This document shows, piece after piece, positions 21,201-27,884 of a stretch of DNA of 64,000 bases. How positions within the stretch are numbered: the stretch's first letter is position 1; each line of letters opens with the position of its first letter. A model generated the notes under the pieces. It did no database searches, was not told the origin of the DNA, and saw nothing but the letters and a program-made list of their open reading frames with translations. The stretch covers positions 160,329 through 224,328 of the forward strand of contig NZ_LMFH01000001.1 of NCBI RefSeq assembly GCF_001427225.1, given 5' to 3'. Both the position numbers and the translations under genes were made by a program. The DNA comes from Lysobacter sp. Root494 (lineage in GTDB: Bacteria; Pseudomonadota; Gammaproteobacteria; Xanthomonadales; Xanthomonadaceae).

Positions 21201-21715
21201 GCACGCTCGAACATCCGCTCGCGGTGCGTTCGCGCGTGGGTCACGGCAGCATGTTCGCGATCACCGTGCCGTTCGGCCGCGCGCAGTTCGCCGCGCCGCA
21301 GGACGAAGCACGCAACGAGATGCCGGCGGACTCGCTCGCCGGGCTGCATGTGCTGTGCATCGACAACGACCGCGAGATCCTCGACGGCATGCGTGCGCTG
21401 CTCTCGCGCTGGGAAGCGCATGCGCTGGCTGCCGCCGACGTCGATGAAGCACTGGCGCAACTCGACGCGCAGATTCCCGATGTGCTGCTGGTCGATTACC
21501 ACCTGCACGACCGTCTCGATGGCCTCGGCCTGATCGACCTGCTGCGCGAGCGCATCGGCCGCGACATCCCCGCGGCACTGGTGACCGGCGACGGCAGCGA
21601 CGCGGTGAAACTCGCCGCGCGCGAACGCGGCTGCGTGGTGTTGACTAAACCGGTCAAGCCGGCTTCGTTGCGGGCTTTGCTGGCGTCGGTAAGGCAGGTG
21701 GCAGCGGTGGGGTGA
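18248..21715 (+). CDS. Hybrid sensor histidine kinase with sodium:solute symporter domain (CrbS/MxtR-like)
   Basis: A 1155-aa membrane sensor. Residues 1 to about 560 are a sodium:solute symporter-type domain with some 13 hydrophobic helices (SLALAVYASSWTFYGAVG; PVYLALQFKAVALS-like region). A PAS domain follows (about 635-750, ISQGVSVVDAEMRLVAWNRRYQELF). The histidine kinase core has the H-box AVSHDVLQPLNAARLF (His799), DTGPGISEHHLDQIFEEFRRF and GLGLGLSI. A C-terminal receiver has its phosphoacceptor Asp1083 in LLVDYHLHD. This architecture is that of CrbS/MxtR, which with CrbR/ErdR controls acetyl-CoA synthetase. A matching regulator and acs lie about 8 kb downstream. GGTGGAG precedes the ATG. 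Confidence 0.92.
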   Translation: MIPGWMLLLVSLGYVGLLFTVAYIGDQREPGSKQQQRWLRPLVYSLALAVYASSWTFYGAVGTAARTGLGFLPIYLGPLLMLVFGWRILERLVLISGEHRIVSIADFLSSRYGRAPGLAALVAAVALIAAVPYVALQFKAVALSVSVLAPGSEKVLPGDPALYVALLLAVFAILFGTRQIDATEHHRGMVLAVALESLVKLLAFVAIGVFAMAHLPGTGNTIDRVVQASDVVFAQGMPAGFVAQTLLAFAAIVCLPRQFHVAVVECQDAGDLRPARWLFGGYLVIVSLLVVPITLAGQSLLAGTGASPDTYVLALPLSLDHNALALMAYVGGFSAATGMVIVASVALATMVSNDLVMPLLLRSGALHEGASIDRQVLWVRRVTIVALALMAYAYHRGSAGETLAQHGLLAFAAVAQFAPALIGGLYWRGASRVGAFTGLLLGALLWAYTLMLPALARAGWLDTAWLVDGPLGIGWLRPEQLLGLRGWDALTHGVVWSLLANTGAFVFVSAWKRPRLQDQLLATSYLDPYAQRSALGPGGWAGSVRGGELLALAERIVGERHARRAFEEYARGRGRVWHPEHPADRALAQFTERLLASAIGAASARLTLTTALRGSGMELGEVVSLLDEASQELRFNRQVLSTTLENISQGVSVVDAEMRLVAWNRRYQELFGYPDGMLYVGRPVSDLIRWNALRGEMSTGPLSPAGVEEQVRRRLAHLRAGSPHLFERVRASGQVIEMRGQPLPGGGYVTSYSDVTDYKRAEAALREINETLEQRVELRTREAEAAQQSKTRFLAAVSHDVLQPLNAARLFASALRESGVNGEQSRLAERVDASLRAAEELLDGLLDISRLEAGALQPERTDFDAGELLRELATQYTPMAAERGLQLRVRLRDESLPVHTDRRLLRRALQNFLANALRYTRNGGVLMTARIRDGAVVLQVWDTGPGISEHHLDQIFEEFRRFETPGSSGERGLGLGLSICQRIARTLEHPLAVRSRVGHGSMFAITVPFGRAQFAAPQDEARNEMPADSLAGLHVLCIDNDREILDGMRALLSRWEAHALAAADVDEALAQLDAQIPDVLLVDYHLHDRLDGLGLIDLLRERIGRDIPAALVTGDGSDAVKLAARERGCVVLTKPVKPASLRALLASVRQVAAVG

Positions 21716-21723
21716 CGCGGTTA

Positions 21724-21945
21724 TCCCCCGCCCTGCTTGCGGGGAGAGCCAGCTTCGTTCGACACACCGGCGATTACCCTCGCCCCGCTTGCGGGGAGAG
21801 GGACAGCGTTGCGAAGCAACGCAGGGGGGCGTGGCGCAGGTGCTTGAGGCAACAGCAAAAGCAGTCCCCTCATCCGCCTTTCCCCTCAGCGGCTGTCGCC
21901 GCTTCGACCTTCTCCCCGCAAGCGGGGAGAAGGGAGATCGAGGTT
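21724..21945 (+). repeat. Cluster of three family B palindromes
   Basis: Three copies of CCCGC(T/A)(T/A)GCGGGGAGAG, with the associated GACAGCGTTGCGAAGCAACGCAGGG arm, fill most of the 248-base gap between the hybrid kinase and the convergently read FMN reductase. The copies alternate in orientation. Confidence 0.7.
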
Positions 21946-21963
21946 CGGGCTGTCGCATGCAAC

Positions 21964-22518
21964 TCAGTCCCCCGCGTGCTTCCGGACAAACGCCAGGTAC
22001 TTGTCCATCCACCCCTGCACGAACTCCCGGCTCGCCTCGCCAACCCCGCCGTCGCCCGCGAAGAATCCTTCCTTCGCCTGCAGGAACGCCTCCGGCTGCC
22101 CCAGCACCGCCACGTCCAGATACGCCAGCACATTGCGCAGGTGTTGCTGGGCCAGCGCGGTGCCGATCGTGCCGACGGAAATGCCGATCACCCCAGCCGC
22201 CTTGCCGGCAAAAGCGCTCTGGCCGTACGGACGCGAGGCGTGGTCGATCGCGTTCTTCAGCACGCCGGGGATCGAGCGGTTGTATTCGGGCGTGACGAAC
22301 AGCAGGCCGTCTGCTTCGCGAATCTCGGACTTGAGCCGCAGCACCGGTTCGGCCTGGCGCGCGTCGTCGTCCTGGTTGTAGAGGGGGAGGTCGTCGATGC
22401 GCGAGGTGCGGAACTCGAATTCGGGCGGCGCCAGCTTCGCCAGCGCGGCCGCCAGCTGCTTGTTGAAGGAATCCTTGCGCAGGCTGCCGACGAGGACGGC
22501 GATGGTGTACTGGCTCAT
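21964..22518 (-). CDS. NADPH-dependent FMN reductase (chromate/quinone reductase type)
   Basis: A 184-aa flavodoxin-fold oxidoreductase, expected to reduce quinones, azo dyes or chromate with NAD(P)H. The FMN phosphate-binding motif is VGSLRKDSFNKQLA at residues 9-22. The second FMN contact is the family signature TPEYNRSIPGVLKNAIDHASRP. AGKAAGVIGISVGTIGT is the next conserved strand. Length fits the SsuE/ArsH/ChrR group. The ATG at 22518 has GGAG five bases upstream, whereas longer in-frame starts lack it. It stands alone, convergent with the kinase gene; the redox substrate is not determinable. Confidence 0.9.
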   Translation of the reverse strand: MSQYTIAVLVGSLRKDSFNKQLAAALAKLAPPEFEFRTSRIDDLPLYNQDDDARQAEPVLRLKSEIREADGLLFVTPEYNRSIPGVLKNAIDHASRPYGQSAFAGKAAGVIGISVGTIGTALAQQHLRNVLAYLDVAVLGQPEAFLQAKEGFFAGDGGVGEASREFVQGWMDKYLAFVRKHAGD

Positions 22519-22742
22519 GGGGGCTCCGGTTTGAAGGACGTTGGCAGGGACGTCCATCGTGCCGGGACAGGTGTTAAGCGAAGGCAGCCGCGGGGAGGCC
22601 GTAGTCGACGCAGCGGGCTCAAGTCCGAGAGTGCAGGGAGTCGAAGGTTGCTTGAGCCCGCCTACGAAGCACGTGGATCGCCACAAACAACGAAGGCGGG
22701 GAAATCCCGCCCTCGTCGTACCTGGTTATGTCGCAACGCGCC

Positions 22743-24512
22743 TTACGCGGTCACCTGCTGCGTGCGCACCAGCACCGGGCGTTCTTCGTGGCTGCAGACG
22801 CGATCGCGGCCTTCGGCCTTGGCGCGGTACATCGCACGATCGGCATGCATGAAAAGATTCTCGAAGTCGTGGCCGCACAGCTTGGTCGTCGCGCAGCCGT
22901 AACTGGCGGTGATCACCGGAACTTCGTCGTCGAACTGCGACGTATCGATCGCGGCCAGCTGCCTGCGGCATTCCTGCGCAATGCGCTCGGCCGCGTGCAG
23001 GTCGCCGCCGCAGGTGAGGATGGCAAATTCCTCGCCACCCAGCCGGCCGAACAGGTCGCCTTCGCGGCACGAGACCTGGCACGCGGCGGCCACCTGCTTG
23101 AGCACCCAGTCGCCGGTGGCGTGGCCGTAGCGGTCGTTGATGCGCTTGAAGTTGTCCAGGTCCAGCAGCACCAGCGCGGCCTCGCGGTTCGCCGTTTCGC
23201 AGCGCGCCAGCTGCGCCTCGGCCTGCTCGCGGAAGTGGCGGCGGTTGCTGACGCCGGTGAGGCTGTCCACCTGCGCCTGGCGGCGGAACATCACCTGCAC
23301 GCGCTTGACCTTGTAGGCCCAGTACGCGCCCACGCCGAGCACCATCAGCAGCATCGCGACGAACAGGCGGTTGTTGATCGCCGACTTCTTCGAGATTTCC
23401 TGCTGCAGGCGCAGGACTTCGTTCTGGCGCTGAAGCAGTTCGATCGACTGGTTCTTCTGCTGCAATTCGTTGCGACTGAGTTGAAAGGCGAATTCGCGCG
23501 CCTTGACCTCATCTAGTCGCGCCTTGTCGGCTTCCGCGTACTGACGATAGTGGCTAAGAGCTGCCTTCAAATCATTGCGACGCAACGCGACTTCGTAGAG
23601 AACCTTATGGGCGGTGACCTGTGGCAACGAATATCCGCCATTTACGCTTCCGGCCAATGCTGCCTGGGCATGTTTTTCCGCCTCGCTCAGGTTCCCCATG
23701 GTCAAACGATATTCGGCAATCAACCCATGGATCTCCCCGATAAGGCGCGGATATCCGGTTGCCTCAACCGCAGGCAGATGTGCTTCCAACAGTTCGGCGG
23801 CTTGCGCAACCTGCCCTTTTGCCGCCCATCGACGCGCTAAATATCCGCGCAAGGAGTTTGATGGAATGGGTTCTTTCTGCTTTTCGCAGTCGGCAATCGC
23901 TTCATTGATCTCACTTTCGCTCAACTCTGAGCCAAGACCATAAAGAGCTTCAAATCGTACTTGCCTAGCGAGGCAGCGGTTTCGGGGAGCTGGATCCTGC
24001 GCCAAGAGCTGCTCTGCGTAATTTTGACCTAGAGCGTACTGTCCGTGTTGGTTGTACAGCACGGCAGCAACGCCTAGGCCGGTTTGCCGGAGTTCCGAGT
24101 CCTGGACGCGATCTGACAGTTGGAGAGCCGTCTCGAGACTGCGCAGCCCCAGCGAGAAATCTCGGGTTATCGCGGTTGTATTTGCAATCAGCAGATTGGC
24201 CCTGAACCTGATTGCTACATCGCTGGCATCGTTGCGTACCTCAATAGCCTGTTGAACCGCGAGGTCGTATCGCCCCTTCATGATCAGTTGATAGGCCTTG
24301 AGCAGGCGAAATTGCCACTGTTGTTCCTTGGTCGCGCTCGCATGCTGCTCTTCGATTTGCGCTAACGCAGCGGCAAAAGCCTTTGGGTCGGCGCTACGCG
24401 CCGCTTCGGCCTGCTTGAGCAGGCCTTGGATGTCGCCGGCATTCGCCGCCATTGGCAGGAATATCACGAGGCACAGACTTGCCAATGAAATCGTTCTAAG
24501 CATCCTGAGCAT
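22743..24512 (-). CDS. Diguanylate cyclase with periplasmic TPR-like sensor region
   Basis: A 589-aa enzyme making cyclic di-GMP from two GTP. Residues 1-25 are a signal peptide or anchor (SLASLCLVIFLPMAANA). Residues 30 to about 350 form helical TPR-like repeats, probably periplasmic, ending in a coiled coil (SRNELQQKNQSIELLQRQNE). One membrane helix follows (LFVAMLLMVLGVGAYWAY). The GGDEF domain is complete, with DSLTGVSNRRHF, the LLDLDNFKRINDRYGH metal site and the catalytic RLGGEEFA. No RxxD inhibitory site is obvious before it. AAAGGA lies eight bases before the ATG at 24512. It lies 73 bases downstream of the putative RiPP precursor on the same strand, with a hairpin between. Confidence 0.92.
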   Translation of the reverse strand: MLRMLRTISLASLCLVIFLPMAANAGDIQGLLKQAEAARSADPKAFAAALAQIEEQHASATKEQQWQFRLLKAYQLIMKGRYDLAVQQAIEVRNDASDVAIRFRANLLIANTTAITRDFSLGLRSLETALQLSDRVQDSELRQTGLGVAAVLYNQHGQYALGQNYAEQLLAQDPAPRNRCLARQVRFEALYGLGSELSESEINEAIADCEKQKEPIPSNSLRGYLARRWAAKGQVAQAAELLEAHLPAVEATGYPRLIGEIHGLIAEYRLTMGNLSEAEKHAQAALAGSVNGGYSLPQVTAHKVLYEVALRRNDLKAALSHYRQYAEADKARLDEVKAREFAFQLSRNELQQKNQSIELLQRQNEVLRLQQEISKKSAINNRLFVAMLLMVLGVGAYWAYKVKRVQVMFRRQAQVDSLTGVSNRRHFREQAEAQLARCETANREAALVLLDLDNFKRINDRYGHATGDWVLKQVAAACQVSCREGDLFGRLGGEEFAILTCGGDLHAAERIAQECRRQLAAIDTSQFDDEVPVITASYGCATTKLCGHDFENLFMHADRAMYRAKAEGRDRVCSHEERPVLVRTQQVTA

Positions 24513-24533
24513 GATTGCGTTCCTTTGCTAAAC

Positions 24534-24554
24534 GGTCGGGCCCGCGGCCCGACC
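24534..24554 (-). terminator. Hairpin between RiPP precursor and diguanylate cyclase
   Basis: GGTCGGGCC / GGCCCGACC is a perfect 9-bp stem with a three-base loop. On the minus strand GTTTAG follows. It sits 32 bases after the precursor stop and may end or attenuate its transcript. Confidence 0.6.
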
Positions 24555-24585
24555 AGTTGTCTAATAAAGCGGCAACCAAGCCCTA

Positions 24586-24864
24586 TCAAGCAGCTTTGGA
24601 GCTTGGCTCCTGTTCGGGAGTGTCGTTGTCATCCTGCTGCTCGTCGCCTTCCTTCGGTTCTTCGTTGTCGGCGGGGAAAACCATGCAACACATTGCACCG
24701 CGTGCATCCAGTTCCCGGCAAAGGAGCGCGACATCTCGCTCCAGCAATGCCTTCCGGATTAGTGGGGCGAGATTCGCGCTCGCAATCAACGCGGTGAATT
24801 CTTCCGATGACGATGCCTTCGGATTGCGGGCTAAGGCTTCCAGGAACTGCACGACGTTGGACAT
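24586..24864 (-). CDS. Putative split-borosin RiPP precursor peptide
   Basis: A 92-aa small protein immediately downstream of a borosin-type methyltransferase gene. Residues 1-55 look like a compact helical domain (VVQFLEALARNP, EEFTALIASANLAP, IRKALLERDVALLCREL). This resembles in length and pattern the borosin binding domain of SonA, as I remember it. Then comes a short hydrophobic segment GAMCCMVFPAD (57-67), the likely core, followed by a strongly acidic tail rich in Glu, Asp, Pro and Gln. The ATG has AGGAG five bases upstream. Assignment rests on the neighbouring enzyme and the overall layout; the core and modified residues are inference. Without the neighbour it would be called hypothetical. 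Confidence 0.72.
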   Translation of the reverse strand: MSNVVQFLEALARNPKASSSEEFTALIASANLAPLIRKALLERDVALLCRELDARGAMCCMVFPADNEEPKEGDEQQDDNDTPEQEPSSKAA

Positions 24865-24908
24865 CTTCGACTCCTACTGCTGATGGGTGAACGGCGAAGT
24901 GGGACTGG

Positions 24909-24930
24909 AGCGGCAACGTGCGTTGCCGCT
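24909..24930 (-). promoter_or_regulatory. Hairpin between methyltransferase and precursor genes
   Basis: AGCGGCAAC / GTTGCCGCT, a perfect 9-bp stem with a four-base loop, in the 76-base gap between the two borosin genes. No T-run follows, so it may be a partial terminator or an mRNA-stabilising end that lets the precursor be made in excess of the enzyme. Confidence 0.5.
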
Positions 24931-24940
24931 GGAGTTGCGA

Positions 24941-25783
24941 TTAGTCGGGAACAGTGGCAGCCGCTTTCGCCCCGGCCCGCTCGATCGCCTCGATCCGCGC
25001 CAGCATTGCCTCGTCGCGTTGCAGCGGCGCGCTCGGCGGCACCACCAGGGTCGAATGCATGTGCAGCGGCGTGTCGGGCAGCTCGCTCAGCGGCACGGTG
25101 TCCATGCGCGGCTGGGTGATCGGCAGGGTGGCGGCTTCGTAGACGGTGACGGGGTGGTCGGGCGGGTAGTCCTCGCGCAGGCGTTCGACCAACAGGCGGC
25201 GATATTCCGGTCCGGTGGCAAAGCGGCGGTAGCTGCGGTCGCCGGCGATGCCGACCTGCCACAGGACCAGATAGGCAGAAGGGTCGATGCGGCGGCGGTA
25301 GAACATGAACTGGCTGGCTTCGAAGTGCGCGCAGCCGACGCGGCCAGGGTCGACGCCGAGGTCGGCGTACAGGCAGTCCTCGGCGGAGACGCCGGGTTCC
25401 ATGTGGGCGTGGAAGCCTTCGCGGCGAGCCTGGGCGATGGCGTCGTGCGGGACCTTGGCGAACACGCCGGGGTGGCCGTAGAAGGCGCCGCAGACGGTGC
25501 GGCCGGCGCGGACCTCGTCGAGCATGGCTTCGACCATCTCGCGGTAGGTCTGGTGGCGCGGCTTGCCTTCGGCGTAGTGCGGCTGGAGGCTGCGGACGTC
25601 GCGGTGCATCTGCTGCAGCCACAGTTCGACCACCGGGTCGGACACGGCGGCGAAGACCACGTCGGCCTGTTCGATATGCGCGCGGGCGCGCGGGCCCAGG
25701 TGGGCGCCGAGCATCATCCCCAGTCCGACGCAGGCCAGCTGGCCCGGCTTCGGCGCGTTCTTCTCCCCAGCAGGCGTCTCCAC
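24941..25783 (-). CDS. Borosin-type peptide backbone alpha-N-methyltransferase (tetrapyrrole methylase fold)
   Basis: A 280-aa SAM-dependent methyltransferase. GQLACVGLG (residues 14-22) is the SAM-site strand of the tetrapyrrole methylase fold. The rest matches the borosin enzymes OphMA and SonM rather than cobalamin or siroheme enzymes: GKPRHQTYREM, FYGHPGVF (101-108), PGVSAEDCLYADLGVDP (130-146), GCAHFEAS and LVLWQVG-AGD. The active-site residues recalled from OphMA (Tyr66, Arg72, Tyr76, Tyr98) correspond to Tyr70, Arg76, Tyr80 and Tyr102 with exactly the same spacing; the equivalent of Tyr63 is Gln67. There is no fused core peptide, so methylation would act in trans on the adjacent small protein. 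GGGGAG lies eight bases before the GTG at 25783; the frame stays open farther upstream through repeat DNA, which I reject. Confidence 0.85.
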   Translation of the reverse strand: METPAGEKNAPKPGQLACVGLGMMLGAHLGPRARAHIEQADVVFAAVSDPVVELWLQQMHRDVRSLQPHYAEGKPRHQTYREMVEAMLDEVRAGRTVCGAFYGHPGVFAKVPHDAIAQARREGFHAHMEPGVSAEDCLYADLGVDPGRVGCAHFEASQFMFYRRRIDPSAYLVLWQVGIAGDRSYRRFATGPEYRRLLVERLREDYPPDHPVTVYEAATLPITQPRMDTVPLSELPDTPLHMHSTLVVPPSAPLQRDEAMLARIEAIERAGAKAAATVPD

Positions 25784-25861
25784 GCGCTGCACTCCCCTGA
25801 AGTAACCGGGGGACGATACGCCTGCGGGGAGCGGGTTTGCAAAATCGGTCACATTGGAAGG

Positions 25862-25922
25862 CGGCCCCTCACCCTGCGTTGCTGCGCAACGCTGTCCCTC
25901 TCCCCGCAAGCGGGGCGAGGGA
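25862..25922 (+). repeat. Family B palindromic repeat upstream of the borosin genes
   Basis: CCCCTCACCCTGCGTTGCTGC followed by GCAACGCTGTCCCTCTCCCC and the palindrome CCCCGCAAGCGGGG. It lies 80-140 bases upstream of the methyltransferase GTG and must lie within or next to its promoter region. Confidence 0.75.
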
Positions 25923-25931
25923 TCGCATTTC

Positions 25932-25999
25932 GATGGCTTGAACGCAGCGAAACCATCGAACCCGATAAGAGCGATGGGTTTCGCTGCGTTCAAGCCATC
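25932..25999. repeat. Large inverted repeat at the 3' end of the GNAT gene
   Basis: GATGGCTTGAACGCAGCGAAA-CCATCG (25932-25958) is repeated inverted at 25972-25999 with a 13-base loop and one extra base. The right arm contains the last codons and stop of the GNAT gene. It could form a very stable hairpin at the end of that transcript. Confidence 0.8.
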
Positions 26000-26571
26000 C
26001 TGGGAGGAGCGTGGTTTTGCTGTTGGTGCCACACGGCGCGCGGCAACTCCCAGCGGCACAGGCTCCTGTCGCTCACCTTGTCCGGTGTGCGCACGAAGCC
26101 GAATCGATCGAGTAACCGGTCGATAAGGAGTGCATGGTCGTCGTCCGGGCGCTGCGCGTAGATCAACGACAGGTTCATGCCGGTGAAGCCGTGCGCGAGC
26201 AGCGGTACGAATGCTTCGCTCGAGATCCCTCGGTTCCACCAGCCGTTGCGCAGCATCACGCCGAGTTCCGCGCTGTCGCCGCTGCGCAGCAGGGCCGCCA
26301 TGCCGATCGCTGCGGCGCTGCCATCAAGCTTGCCGTCATCAAGCATCCTGCTGTCATCAAGCATGTAGTCGATCGCCCAGAAACGATGCCCCGGCGCTTC
26401 CTTCGCATTGTGCTTGCACGCGCGCGCGAAACTCTGCGCGGCGGCTTCCGCTGATAGCGGCGGCAGGATGCGGCGCATCACATCCGGGTCGGTGTAGAGA
26501 TGGCAGAACATCGCTTCGTCGCGCGCTTCCATCAGCCGCAACCGCAGCCGCGGCGTCTCCAGCACCACCAT
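25990..26571 (-). CDS. RimJ/RimL-type GNAT acetyltransferase
   Basis: A 193-aa GNAT enzyme of the RimJ/RimL subgroup, which acetylates N-termini of ribosomal proteins or small amines. The start VVLETPRLRLRLMEARDEAMF is the classic opening of the family. LGVMLRNGWWNRGISSEAFVPLL carries the acetyl-CoA loop (RGISSEA) near residue 120, and NLSLIYAQRPDDDHALLIDRLLDRFGF is the usual end. The ATG at 26571 begins one base after the stop of the aspartic protease gene, so both are likely one operon; a start at 26592 would overlap that gene. The last residues coincide with the arm of an inverted repeat. Substrate unknown. Confidence 0.85.
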   Translation of the reverse strand: MVVLETPRLRLRLMEARDEAMFCHLYTDPDVMRRILPPLSAEAAAQSFARACKHNAKEAPGHRFWAIDYMLDDSRMLDDGKLDGSAAAIGMAALLRSGDSAELGVMLRNGWWNRGISSEAFVPLLAHGFTGMNLSLIYAQRPDDDHALLIDRLLDRFGFVRTPDKVSDRSLCRWELPRAVWHQQQNHAPPRMA

Positions 26572-26572
26572 C

Positions 26573-27853
26573 TCAGCTCGACCAAGCGGCATCGGCGCCG
26601 CGTGCCTTCGCCACGCGGATGCAGCCGGCGGCGCCGGCGCTGCGATCGAACACGCAATAGCGTTCCGACAGGAAGGGCAGGCCGAGGATGGTCTGGTTGG
26701 GCCAGTTGGGGAGCTGGTTCATCAGCAGGAACCAGGCCTGTCCCGCGCGCATCGCATTGCGTGGCCAATAGTGCTCGTCGGTGCAGGTGAGCCGGGTTTC
26801 GCTGCCGTCCGGCGCCTGCAGGTAGAAGTGGAGCGCGGGCCAGGCGAGCGCGTCGACGTCCGCGTTCGCGATGCCCTGTTGTTGCGCGAACGCCTGCTGG
26901 AAGCGTTCGGCCACCGCCGGCAGGCGCGCGTCGTGTTGGGCGAAGGCGGCGATCACGGCAGCGTAGAGCGAGGCTTCGAGGATGACGAAGCTGCAGCCGG
27001 TGTCGATGATCGCGTTGCTCGCGGCGCGGTGTTGGAACTTCGGATCGAGCGGCGGCGCGGCGATGCGCGGGCCGTCGCCGACCTGCACCGCGATCAGGTT
27101 CGCGTTGTAGTAGACGTCGTCGACGAGTTGGATGGTGCTGAATTCGCCTTCGTGCAGGCGGTAGCCGTGGTCTTCCTCGTGGTGCTCCGAACCGCCAAGC
27201 ACGAGCACGCCCTGGTTGCGCGGATCGGCGGTGAGCAGCGCGAGGTCGGCGCTGTCGTCTTCGACATGAAGGAGCGGACGGCGCACGAGCAGGGCGAAGC
27301 GGTTGTCGATGCGGCCGGTTTCCGCGAGCGCGGTGAATAGCGGGGTGATGGTGACGCGCGGCTGCTGCTTCAGCAGGGTGCCGAAGTCGGCGAGGCTTTC
27401 GTCCTCGCGATCGAACGGCCACGGCCAGGTGAGCGGCGGATCGATGCCGCGTTCGTGCAGGTAGTCGCGCACGTCGTGCGCGGTATTGAGGCAGCTGTAG
27501 GCGAGACCGAAGAGGCCGTCGGCATCACGCAGGTCCTGCGCCTTGGCTTCGATGCGGGAGAATTGCGCGGCGTCGAGGCGCACGCTGCCGTGCCTGCCGT
27601 CGAAATGCACTTCCGCCGAGAGCACCGGCCCGGCCCATGTGCCTACGCCGTAGCGCACCTGCTGCGCGCACGAGGTGGGCTGGTGGCTTTCATCGTGATT
27701 CGGATCGTAGACGTGCGGCAGCACGACGAGCGTGCTGCTGCCGGTATCGAGCACGAAGTTGCCCGGGTGCTGGCCGCGGCCGATGCAGAGGCTGACGGTG
27801 TAGGCGCCCTTGGCGTAGGCGAGGGTAATGGGGAGGTGGAGGGCGCGGGTCAT
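26573..27853 (-). CDS. Pepsin-family (A1-like) aspartic protease
   Basis: A 426-aa bilobal aspartic peptidase. The first catalytic motif is FVLDTGSSTLVVLP (Asp36), the second NAIIDTGCSFVIL (Asp284); both are full DTG(S/C). Other pepsin features are GLFGLAYSCL, the GVLVLGGSE strand and QTILGLPFLSERYCVFDR near the C-terminus. Pepsin-like enzymes are eukaryotic; a few bacterial ones (shewasins) are known, also without a signal peptide. Here no signal peptide is visible (MTRALHLPITLAYAKGAYTVS), suggesting a cytoplasmic enzyme. The N-lobe is longer than pepsin's because 248 residues separate the two Asp residues. It precedes a GNAT gene directly. The target is unknown. Confidence 0.82.
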   Translation of the reverse strand: MTRALHLPITLAYAKGAYTVSLCIGRGQHPGNFVLDTGSSTLVVLPHVYDPNHDESHQPTSCAQQVRYGVGTWAGPVLSAEVHFDGRHGSVRLDAAQFSRIEAKAQDLRDADGLFGLAYSCLNTAHDVRDYLHERGIDPPLTWPWPFDREDESLADFGTLLKQQPRVTITPLFTALAETGRIDNRFALLVRRPLLHVEDDSADLALLTADPRNQGVLVLGGSEHHEEDHGYRLHEGEFSTIQLVDDVYYNANLIAVQVGDGPRIAAPPLDPKFQHRAASNAIIDTGCSFVILEASLYAAVIAAFAQHDARLPAVAERFQQAFAQQQGIANADVDALAWPALHFYLQAPDGSETRLTCTDEHYWPRNAMRAGQAWFLLMNQLPNWPNQTILGLPFLSERYCVFDRSAGAAGCIRVAKARGADAAWSS

Positions 27854-27884
27854 GCGGGCGCGGTGATGCCGGAATCGCGGGATG

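Noticed and set aside
24941..25783. Cobalamin/siroheme methyltransferase
   Set aside because: The fold is the same but the PGVSAEDCL-ADLGVDP and FYGHPGVF motifs and the absence of any cobalamin gene favour a borosin-type enzyme.
25784..26239. N-terminal extension of the methyltransferase by about 150 codons
   Set aside because: The added frame runs through a family B repeat and antisense to the GNAT gene; the GTG at 25783 has a good ribosome binding site and starts just before the domain.
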